Shown here: positions 5,701 through 10,034 of the stretch, one piece after another | Numbering within the stretch: position 1 is the stretch's first letter | Layout of the letters: each line of letters opens with the position of its first letter | Source: CAMAVK01 sp964362485 | GTDB lineage: Archaea; Nanobdellota; Nanobdellia; Woesearchaeales; GW2011-AR9 | NCBI GenBank assembly: GCA_964362485.1 | Contig: CAYIEX010000065.1 | Span: forward strand, 1 to 10,034 | Length of the DNA stretch: 10,034 nt | Reading direction: 5' to 3' | Program-made: the position numbers and the translations under genes | The notes under the pieces: generated by a model | Databases searched by the model: none | Seen by the model: the letters and a program-made list of their open reading frames with translations, nothing else | Told to the model about the DNA's origin: nothing

Positions 5701-6427
5701 TTGTAGATCAAATGATGTCCAAAAGCTACTTTTTGCACGTGGCCGCGTGGAAACCGAGTATGTCAATGGCTATTTGGTATTGTATAAAGGTCGCAATGAA
5801 GAGAATGTGAAAGTTGTGACGTTCCAGAAAGTTCAAGAGATTGATTTTGGTGATGAATTGCCTGCTCGTGAATTCGCTGAATTTGGTGCACGTGTAGGTG
5901 AAGGTCAAGCCGGCGCCTATAAATGGGATCAGAAATATTTTGAACTCACCGCCGCTGATCCTGCACAATTATCAACTTATGCTTTACGTATGATTCCAGA
6001 CGGTCAGATGTTTCCTATTGGCAATGTGCAAACTGATGAACGTGAGCTTTCAAGCGGACTTATTGTGTGGGATGAAAAAGTGATTAATGTTACACAAGAA
6101 TTTGATGATGAATATAATGTTCAACTGAAAGTAGAAGGAATGCCCTATATGCTGTTACCAGCGGTTGGAGTGAATGTGACAATGGGGGCACCAAATCAAC
6201 AGTATAGGACTCGTGCGGGTACTGTTCCATTCCGAATGGAGCTTCAAAGACCAGATCGACGCAGTCCATTGCTTATGGTGATTGTTGGCAGTTTGGATGA
6301 TGAGGATGTTACTTATTTTAGCGCTCGACTTCCAAATGCAACGCAACAACAGATTTTACTTCCTGATAATCAAGCACTTCAATTGATGGTTATGAATTCA
6401 ACGGATGGAGTGGTTCATCTTCGGTGA
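2774..6427 (+). CDS. Giant membrane-anchored surface protein with Cys-rich head and four ~200-aa repeats
   Basis: This is a 1217-residue protein with no recognised enzymatic domain. Residues 7-26 (IYLVVGIFLVLAGFSGVWFS) are an N-terminal anchor or uncleaved signal, followed by EGITGAAV (35-42). From about 68 to 313 the protein is rich in Cys with recurring C-x(3,4)-W-x(2)-C modules (ICQNGQW 163-169, ACNDRAWEQC 235-244, ACIGNQWQTC 259-268, FCSEGTWHVC 283-292, QCVAGWW 307-313). The remainder consists of four imperfect repeats of about 200 residues and a C-terminal tail with no second membrane helix. NxS/T sequons (N590, N1105, N1134, N1188, N1208) suit a glycosylated exterior. The ATG at 2774 is preferred to a TTG nine bases upstream because the hydrophobic segment then starts normally and a TATA box is well spaced. 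Adhesion, envelope or S-layer-like roles are possible but unproven. Confidence 0.85.
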   Translation: MIHHRHIYLVVGIFLVLAGFSGVWFSSMDSDFLSEGITGAAVQSRAIVYQGESGLDYARWRVERRAECERLPINKFLIFSNYPVDMKLTDARTGCCPSNNNCISAEGYCHSFGEVMRGNPRYVCGSSINWDYCLNQGEVLPGGQIQGSVFKQPGSVSDDGSKICQNGQWAENANVPDALPDAEEARQNACDNDGAVVLLGSLTADRQELCILDGGESSLNVCDERSEGRVFQRYACNDRAWEQCNAAKLNQLTADSKSACIGNQWQTCPDEGHHLPSPEGVPFCSEGTWHVCSASNAGEVFGSDEAQCVAGWWTTQFTVSEANKLYELSFVKNVAAKQTTIGAANEAANYGAVSLCDEGTAQVSTHATLCHAAVAGSTRTSVPAMSVLANGQLKPTPIANNKAILYYNEGTPKKVSVILLKSWQGNSFTAELGPFAQNSLQGRRLAFTIDQEYYVVSHPAGDVLTPAQIVVTHLPTMQPFAFRHIGSNWYQAEVLGGKFVALRIRQEDRVVEFQKGNRGEQLQAYPVPFNLAEQFEVAFRADAPVVLEDVQNQVLTVCAQDNPNDPQVMQLCYGNELQPRYTLQKDVLQNVSQIAILYQRIEQAGAEGQAAIMVKQGHIFKLQTPGATEESASDLLYNPFITAVTSGKRVAIAFGGQNYLLEHTGEEFSLSNLKLVKYVVEGKTEIPASGNELKVSFRTPEGEIYLKRVLGDNAPPPFELWARTNDQLGQVDMDAQLFTSFNSLAHVAVAIPQLGNVQKDQADVARNRDLFKINVPGLAANRLQNLAFKVPKPITAGDKSLVMYYDGATRSGEDFVKSVKMYRFYDVAVPNSFRQYNDAFLDVFTKGNDLSLKFGENFYLLGYRGEEGGFFSVEDIALTSLDGETEFEGEADIASQSKTFTVGEGRVTIRVNDEQGRLEFSSQTGAELVRQDAGELQEQGIEALQLRADNSILINGVTYTICDTPSVEAQQANVLLCRSNDVQKLLFARGRVETEYVNGYLVLYKGRNEENVKVVTFQKVQEIDFGDELPAREFAEFGARVGEGQAGAYKWDQKYFELTAADPAQLSTYALRMIPDGQMFPIGNVQTDERELSSGLIVWDEKVINVTQEFDDEYNVQLKVEGMPYMLLPAVGVNVTMGAPNQQYRTRAGTVPFRMELQRPDRRSPLLMVIVGSLDDEDVTYFSARLPNATQQQILLPDNQALQLMVMNSTDGVVHLR
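2975..3712 (+). repeat. Cys/Trp-rich module repeats in the head of the giant surface protein
   Basis: This encodes residues 68-313. At least five short units share a Cys, then a Gly or Asn-rich turn, then Trp, and mostly a second Cys two residues later. Two of the intervening spacers also resemble each other: SLTADRQELC (201-210) and QLTADSKSAC (251-260). The even numbers and close spacing suggest disulfide-stapled mini-domains outside the membrane. Confidence 0.6.
3824..6253 (+). repeat. Four tandem ~200-residue repeats in the giant surface protein
   Basis: The repeats are seen in the translation, residues about 351-1160, as three landmarks recurring at near-constant spacing. Landmark A is a strand with LYY: ILYYNEG at 404, AILYQ at 595, LVMYYDG at 801 and LVLYKG at 1001. 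Landmark B is a Y-x-L hairpin: EYYVVSHPAGD at 452, QNYLLEHTGEE at 657, ENFYLLGYRGEE at 856 and QKYFELTAAD at 1053. Landmark C is a C-x(13-14)-C pair: C356/C370, C558/C572 and C962/C977. The pair is absent from the third unit. Spacings are about 190-206 residues. Confidence 0.7.
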
Positions 6428-6428
6428 T
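6423..6428 (+). promoter_or_regulatory. Ribosome binding site deciding the start of the second surface gene
   Basis: GGTGAT matches the archaeal anti-Shine-Dalgarno sequence (16S 3' end AUCACC) and lies 4 nt before the ATG at 6433. It overlaps the stop codon of the upstream gene, so ribosomes finishing the giant protein could reinitiate at once. It favours ATG 6433 over the in-frame GTG at 6424, which would lie inside the site. Confidence 0.6.
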
Positions 6429-6432
6429 AATA

Positions 6433-7815
6433 ATGGCAACGCAACCAAAACAACTACAAAAACATTTTGAGGTTCCTGCTCCTACTCGGCACGCTTCTGG
6501 TCAAGGCTCATCACTTGGTTCACGCGTTGTTGTTGCATTCATATTAATTGCACTCATTGTTGCCGTTGGTTTACTCGTGCAAAGTTCATTTGTTGGGAAA
6601 GCTTTCGAAGTTCCTATTACGGAGAACGCTCCTGTTGACCTTGATGCGCAGGAATTTGAAGAGGCGAATGTTGTTATTGAACGAATTCCGCTAAAACTTA
6701 CTCTTTCGGATGAGAATCGAATTACGAATATGCTCATTGTTGTGAATAAGCTTGAGAGCGGACAGATTTCGTATCAGGTTGGGAAGAAAGAAGGTCAGCG
6801 TGTTGTACCTGTGGCACTCGGTTTACTCGGTGCTGGGGTTCCTTCGAGTGGTGGGATTTATGTTAATAATGATGAGGATGCAGATCTTGAGTTGACCCTG
6901 ACTGAATCTTTAAGTGGGGATTATATTACTTTTACCAATCTTAATTATGTCGAGCCTGAGGCTGCAACTATTACGCGCGTTACGGAGCAAGAAATAGCGC
7001 TGCCTGCCCGTGAGCGCCAATCATTTATACGAGCTACGCCAGGGCAAGCGGTGTCAGTATTTTTTCATGTTAATAGTACTGAGGTTCCAGTCGTTGTTGG
7101 TGAGTGGCTTGATGGGACAGTGATGACAGCACAAGAGTTAACGGTGGTTAGATCAACTCGTAATTCTTCATTGGTGAGAGTGCAATTTACACCTTCCGAG
7201 GCTGGTGCGTATACTTTCAATTTAAATGCGAGTGTTGATCAGAAACGAAGCCAACGACGCTTTGTGATTGCTGCTGGTGGCATTGAGTATATTTTATTGG
7301 ATGCTGCAGACGAGACTCGGTTACAACTTCAGAATGTGAATGATGTTGTACGTGCACGCATTACGATTCCTGCTAGCGAAGGATTACAACCACTTGCTGC
7401 ACCATGTGCTGGTTTCCCCGCTTTGAGTTCACTTACGGCTGACATTGCAACAGTGTATACATATGACTCACGTGTTCAACAATGGCGTGAAGGTGTTCCG
7501 AGTGAGTTTCAATCTCCTATTTTGAGCAGGGGCTATCTTGTTCGTTTGAAGCCTGGTCGCAGTTTGAGTGTGGAGTATGCGTGTGCGAATCCTGAGCGCA
7601 CTCCTGATCAGCAGTTCCCACTTCCTATTCTGAGAGAAGGATGGAACCTTATTGGTATAACGGGTAATTATGTGCGTGATGCTAGTGAGATTCGTTTACC
7701 TGAGGGAACGGATGTGGCTGCACTTGTGGAAGCGACTTCGCGGGGCAATCGTGTGATGAGTGAGGATTTGACCTATCTTGAGCCAGGTCGAGTGTATTGG
7801 GTGAAGATAGAATGA
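6433..7815 (+). CDS. Membrane-anchored surface protein with beta-rich domains and a GWNLIG...YWVKI C-terminus
   Basis: This is a 460-residue protein of unknown function. A 30-residue cytosolic N-terminus precedes a transmembrane helix (about 31-52, RVVVAFILIALIVAVGLLVQ), then FVGKAFEVP (53-61). The exterior begins with beta-rich sequence, including a likely Ig-like strand set at 200-280 (AVSVFFHV, VRVQFTPSEAGAYTFNL). The last 140 residues carry a pattern common in secreted archaeal and bacterial proteins. It starts with VYTYDSRVQQW (341-351) and GYLVRLKPGRSLSVEYAC (367-384), then GWNLIGITG (403-411) and closes with LEPGRVYWVKIE (449-460). Sequons at N214, N244 and N265 fit an extracellular location. 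It is 5 nt downstream of the giant surface gene and overlaps the next gene as ATGA, so all three are probably co-translated partners of one envelope structure. Confidence 0.83.
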   Translation: MATQPKQLQKHFEVPAPTRHASGQGSSLGSRVVVAFILIALIVAVGLLVQSSFVGKAFEVPITENAPVDLDAQEFEEANVVIERIPLKLTLSDENRITNMLIVVNKLESGQISYQVGKKEGQRVVPVALGLLGAGVPSSGGIYVNNDEDADLELTLTESLSGDYITFTNLNYVEPEAATITRVTEQEIALPARERQSFIRATPGQAVSVFFHVNSTEVPVVVGEWLDGTVMTAQELTVVRSTRNSSLVRVQFTPSEAGAYTFNLNASVDQKRSQRRFVIAAGGIEYILLDAADETRLQLQNVNDVVRARITIPASEGLQPLAAPCAGFPALSSLTADIATVYTYDSRVQQWREGVPSEFQSPILSRGYLVRLKPGRSLSVEYACANPERTPDQQFPLPILREGWNLIGITGNYVRDASEIRLPEGTDVAALVEATSRGNRVMSEDLTYLEPGRVYWVKIE

Positions 7816-8942
7816 AGAAACTAGTCTTTGTGTTGTTCGTTTTGGTATTGTCGTTGACGGTTCTTGCAGATACACCTCCGGCACTTGATAATCATCAGTT
7901 TTATGGAGATGTTTTTTGGAATGAATCTTTAATTGCACCTACAGAAGTCATTACGGTTGCTGGTGGAGCATCTCATATCACTTCTATTCGTGGAACCCAA
8001 TGTGCTACGGGTGTTTGTTCAGGTTCATATGGCCGTGATCCTGATACGATATTGCGAGTACAAGGTACTGCGGGTCAGCAAATTGTATTCTATCTAAATG
8101 ATGAGCAGGTAGCAAGTGTTGCGTATGAAGTTGGTAAAGCACAGGAATTGGATTTGTTGTTAGGGCTTACTGCTACAGATGTTGCTGCTACACAAGATCC
8201 TTCGGATTCCGGGGCAAGTGATTCTGCTGATTCGGAGAATACTGAGGGTTGCCGCTCGGATTGGAATTGTACTGCGTTTAGTGCTTGTGCGAATGGCAAA
8301 CAGTCCCGTTTTTGTCAGGATGAGAATGAGTGTTCTGATACCCCTGCGCGATGGAACCGCACTGAAGAGCGAAACTGCGGTGCTGGAGTTGTGAGTGATA
8401 GTAGTTGTACTTATAATTGGGTTTGTACGCTATGGTCTGCTTGTTTTAATAGTCAACAAACACGACATTGTGGTAGACAGGATGCCTGTGGCGCTGATGG
8501 TATTGATCCTGGAAAGCCTGAAGAAAGCAAAAATTGTGGTTCAACAACACCTGCGCCGGCATACACTCCTGCACCTGTTGATGCGAAACCGCGAGCGAGT
8601 TGTTTTGATGCTATCCAAAATCAAAATGAGTTAGAGATTGATTGTGGGGGTGTGTGTCCTTCGTGTAAAACAGCAACAGTAGTGCCAAAGGAAGCTGAGC
8701 AGAGTAATTTACTGTTGATAGTAGGCGTTGGGGTTCTAGCGCTTGTTGTAATTGGTCTAGTGGTGTTCCTTATTATTCATAAAAAGAAGAGTGCAGGACT
8801 TAGTCCTGATATCGAAGCACAACTGGATGGGATTTATAATGGCGCAATGGAGAAAGGTGTAAGTCGAGCGGAAGTGACACAGAAATTACTTGATCGAGGT
8901 TGGGATCACAGTGTGATTACAAAGTATTTGACGAGGAAGTGA
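7812..8942 (+). CDS. Type I membrane protein with thrombospondin-like repeats, DCGG motif and cytosolic tail module
   Basis: The 376 residues read as a complete surface receptor-like layout. A signal peptide (1-19, ending LTVLA) is followed by a beta-sandwich-like domain starting HQFYGDVFW (28-36) and running through LRVQGTAGQQIVFYLNDEQ (81-99). After an acidic Ser/Asp linker (128-145) come two thrombospondin type 1-like modules: W151-N-C to C189 with ACANGKQSRFC, and W203-V-C to C242 with ACFNSQQTRHC. A Pro/Ala linker leads to SCFDAIQNQNELEIDCGGVC (263-282), the widespread DCGG motif. A transmembrane helix (about 299-322) ends in KKK. The 50-residue cytosolic part (GVSRAEVTQKLLDRGWDHSV) resembles short helical GW modules at the C-termini of DPANN membrane proteins. 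The ATG overlaps the preceding stop. The exact partner is unknown; a binding or adhesion role is inference. Confidence 0.85.
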   Translation: MKKLVFVLFVLVLSLTVLADTPPALDNHQFYGDVFWNESLIAPTEVITVAGGASHITSIRGTQCATGVCSGSYGRDPDTILRVQGTAGQQIVFYLNDEQVASVAYEVGKAQELDLLLGLTATDVAATQDPSDSGASDSADSENTEGCRSDWNCTAFSACANGKQSRFCQDENECSDTPARWNRTEERNCGAGVVSDSSCTYNWVCTLWSACFNSQQTRHCGRQDACGADGIDPGKPEESKNCGSTTPAPAYTPAPVDAKPRASCFDAIQNQNELEIDCGGVCPSCKTATVVPKEAEQSNLLLIVGVGVLALVVIGLVVFLIIHKKKSAGLSPDIEAQLDGIYNGAMEKGVSRAEVTQKLLDRGWDHSVITKYLTRK

Positions 8943-8958
8943 TTTCACCTCCCGTAAA

Positions 8959-8977
8959 TTTTTTTCTCCTATTTTTT
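8959..8977 (+). terminator. Oligo-T terminator after the surface operon
   Basis: Seven T (8959-8965) and six T (8972-8977) follow the last stop codon at 8940-8942 within 35 nt. Archaeal polymerase terminates at such runs without needing a hairpin. No hairpin is seen. Confidence 0.55.
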
Positions 8978-9116
8978 CCACAACATTTTTAAATAAACTT
9001 TAATTTGGGTGTTTATCCCTTGTGGATTTGTCTTGAGGCGACTCGGATACGCAACTGGTTTATCAGTTCTGTTTCTTGTTTCCTTAAAGATATGTCGATA
9101 TAGTCAATCAAGTTGG
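8978..9116. other. Intergenic stretch with a possible extra TATA element, no gene seen
   Basis: Between the surface operon terminator and the eL34 promoter I find no credible reading frame. TTTTTAAATAAA (8986-8997) looks like a TATA box and would place a transcript start near 9018, leaving about 140 nt of leader before eL34. A weak stem (AACTG 9053-9057 with CAGTT 9064-9068) is the only local structure. No C/D-box motifs (RUGAUGA, CUGA) or tRNA features are visible. Confidence 0.3.
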
Positions 9117-9127
9117 TTTACTATATG
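9117..9127 (+). promoter_or_regulatory. TATA box of the eL34-eL14 operon
   Basis: TTTACTATATG is centred about 26 nt before position 9149. That gives a short leader of about 11 nt carrying GAGGT (9150-9154), a ribosome binding site 5 nt before the ATG at 9160. Confidence 0.5.
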
Positions 9128-9159
9128 ACATTTAAAACAATTAGTAAATGAGGTATACT

Positions 9160-9438
9160 ATGGTACGTGGACAATTTAGATCAAAACAGAGATTTCGTAA
9201 AATATTTGTACGCACACCGGGGTCGGCTACTCATGTGCAGTATCGTGAACGAAAGCCAAAGAAAGCATCATGTGGAGGGTGTAGGAAGGCTTTAGCGGGA
9301 GTTCCTCGGGAACTTCCTTCCGTTATGGCAAATCTTCCTAAGACAGCAAAGCGACCTGAGCGTCCGTTTGGTGGGATGCTTTGTTCAACATGCATGCGTA
9401 TGCTAATTCAATTTCGAGCACGGGGTGAGTCACAATGA
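9160..9438 (+). CDS. rpl34e: Large ribosomal subunit protein eL34
   Basis: This is a 92-residue basic protein of the large ribosomal subunit, found in archaea and eukaryotes. It starts MVRGQFRSKQRFRKIFVRTP and has the family's YRERKPKK segment. It also has a zinc-ribbon with two CxxC knuckles, C-G-G-C near residue 43 and C-S-T-C near 77. The family's 'GVPRELPS...LPKTAKRPERPFGG' region is recognisable. The ATG at 9160 matches the conserved N-terminus and has GAGGT five bases upstream. The in-frame ATG at 9148 would add four residues and overlap that site. The stop codon overlaps the eL14 start as ATGA, so the two ribosomal genes are translationally coupled. Nothing is abnormal. Confidence 0.95.
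   Translation: MVRGQFRSKQRFRKIFVRTPGSATHVQYRERKPKKASCGGCRKALAGVPRELPSVMANLPKTAKRPERPFGGMLCSTCMRMLIQFRARGESQ
9424..9428 (+). promoter_or_regulatory. Ribosome binding site of eL14 inside the eL34 gene
   Basis: GGTGA ends 6 nt before the ATG at 9435 and matches the archaeal anti-Shine-Dalgarno. Together with the ATGA stop-start overlap it supports 9435 as the start. Confidence 0.6.
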
Positions 9439-9854
9439 GTTTATTCGAAGTAGGACGCCTGTGCGTCAAAATTGCAGGACGGGATGCGGGCAACAAATGT
9501 GTTGTTGTTGAGAGTGTTGATGAGTCGTTTGTTGTTGTTGATGGGAATGTTCGCCGCAAGAGAGTTAATATTAGACATCTTGAACCGCTCGCGCAAACGA
9601 TTACCCTTCATGATCGAGCAAGTCCAAGCGATGTTAAAGTTGCTTTTGACAAATTAGGTATTCCGGTGTGGGCTCATAAATCCAAAAAAGTTGGAGAGAG
9701 ACCCCATCAGATTAGAACGGTCAAGACTTATGGTTCACCGAAGAAAGCTACTAAAGCTGCTGCAAAACCAAAAGCTGAAAAAGTTGAAGCCAAGGCTGAA
9801 GTTAAGCCTGAAGTGAAACCTAAAGCTGTGAAGAAAACTGCGAAAAAGGAGTAA
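9435..9854 (+). CDS. rpl14e: Large ribosomal subunit protein eL14
   Basis: This is a 139-residue protein of the large ribosomal subunit. Residues 1-55 are the KOW-like domain typical of eL14: FEVGRLCVKIAGRDAGNKCV, VVDGNVRRKRVNIRHLEPL. A helical middle with PSDVKVAFDKLGI follows. The last 40 residues are a low-complexity Lys/Ala/Glu/Pro tail (KAEKVEAKAEVKPEVKPK and AVKKTAKKE). Many archaeal eL14 proteins end near residue 95-100, so the tail is an extension that resembles the basic tails of eukaryotic homologues; such tails usually contact rRNA. It is co-transcribed with eL34. Its TAA (9852-9854) is followed directly by six T, a likely terminator, and 15 nt later by the end of a convergent gene. 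Confidence 0.93.
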   Translation: MSLFEVGRLCVKIAGRDAGNKCVVVESVDESFVVVDGNVRRKRVNIRHLEPLAQTITLHDRASPSDVKVAFDKLGIPVWAHKSKKVGERPHQIRTVKTYGSPKKATKAAAKPKAEKVEAKAEVKPEVKPKAVKKTAKKE

Positions 9855-9892
9855 TTTTTTCTAAATATTTTAATTCTTTTTTCTTTCTTTTT
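9855..9892 (+). terminator. Oligo-T terminator of the ribosomal operon, extending into the convergent gene
   Basis: Runs of T at 9855-9860, 9877-9882 and 9888-9892 follow the eL14 stop immediately. The last two lie inside the minus-strand gene, where they encode its Lys/Glu-rich C-terminal tail. No hairpin is needed for archaeal termination at such runs. Confidence 0.5.
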
Positions 9893-10034
9893 GCTGATGT
9901 TGTAAGTAACTCTGGGTTAATTCTGCACCGAAGAACACAATGAGCGTTGAGTAATAAACCCACAGCAGAACGATGATGAGCGATCCTGCGGCGCCATAGG
10001 CGGAGCTCACGGTACTGTGGCGTAGATAGAATCC
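9870..10034 (-). CDS. YihY/BrkB-family inner-membrane protein, C-terminal fragment
   Basis: The minus strand is open from the window edge to a TAA at 9872-9870, giving the last 54 residues. They read YGAAGSLIIVLLWVYYSTLI followed by VFFGAELTQSY and a basic tail QQKERKKN. The pattern 'Y-A-A-G-S-hydrophobic-W-V-Y-Y-S...FFGAE-T' is the hallmark C-terminal end of YihY/virulence factor BrkB proteins, which are multi-pass membrane proteins of uncertain function once called RNase BN. The hydrophobic run is the last membrane helix. The N-terminal part and start lie beyond the window. It converges on eL14 with a 15-nt gap. Confidence 0.88.
   Translation of the reverse strand, partial: GFYLRHSTVSSAYGAAGSLIIVLLWVYYSTLIVFFGAELTQSYLQHQQKERKKN

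Noticed and set aside
3035..6349. Numerous minus-strand and alternate-frame open frames inside the giant gene
   Set aside because: All lie within one 1217-codon frame with repeats and a clear anchor. None has a domain, promoter or family likeness.
6424..6432. GTG start of the second surface protein overlapping the previous stop
   Set aside because: GGTGAT here is better explained as the ribosome binding site for the ATG at 6433.
1..10034. CRISPR arrays, insertion sequences, integrase sites, rRNA or tRNA genes
   Set aside because: I saw no regularly spaced direct repeats, no transposase-like frames and no conserved RNA motifs. Eye inspection cannot exclude very short or degenerate elements.

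Overview
The window is from an archaeal chromosome, most likely a DPANN-type lineage such as Woesearchaeota or Pacearchaeota. The main evidence is the pair of archaeal/eukaryotic ribosomal protein genes (eL34 and eL14), a TrmB-family regulator, archaeal TATA-like boxes placed for leaderless or short-leader transcription, GGTGA-type ribosome binding sites and oligo-T terminators. The secreted proteins have N-terminal anchors followed by ITGAAV or FVGKAF-like segments, thrombospondin-like Cys modules and DCGG motifs, a style I associate with DPANN surface proteins. The lineage call is inference. The sequence is moderately AT-rich.

Layout. Positions 1-634 (minus strand, cut by the window edge) encode the N-terminal 211 residues of a divergent ATP-dependent ligase-like nucleotidyltransferase. 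A divergent intergenic region (635-858) holds a strong 16-bp imperfect inverted repeat and the promoter of a TrmB-family regulator (859-1566). Next is a decayed MNT-HEPN (nucleotidyltransferase/DUF86) toxin-antitoxin pair (1567-2092). It carries a frameshift, a nonsense codon and a lost RNase histidine. Directly after it is an apparently intact AbrB/MazE-MazF type II toxin-antitoxin pair (2150-2684), with a perfect 15-nt palindrome between its TATA box and start codon.

The centre (2774-8942) is a tightly coupled three-gene operon for cell-surface proteins. The first is a 1217-residue protein with an N-terminal membrane anchor, a Cys/Trp-rich head and four ~200-residue tandem repeats. The second is a 460-residue membrane-anchored protein with beta-rich and GWNLIG...YWVKI-type domains. 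The third is a 376-residue type I membrane protein with two thrombospondin-like modules, a DCGG motif, a transmembrane helix and a short cytosolic helical module. I infer that the three are made together and form one envelope structure. Its function is unknown, and it is the best candidate here for an undescribed system.

The right end returns to housekeeping genes: eL34 and eL14 as a translationally coupled pair (9160-9854), ending convergently, 15 nt apart, against the C-terminus of a minus-strand YihY/BrkB-family membrane protein (9870-10034, cut by the window edge). I see no rRNA, tRNA, CRISPR array, insertion sequence or replication origin.
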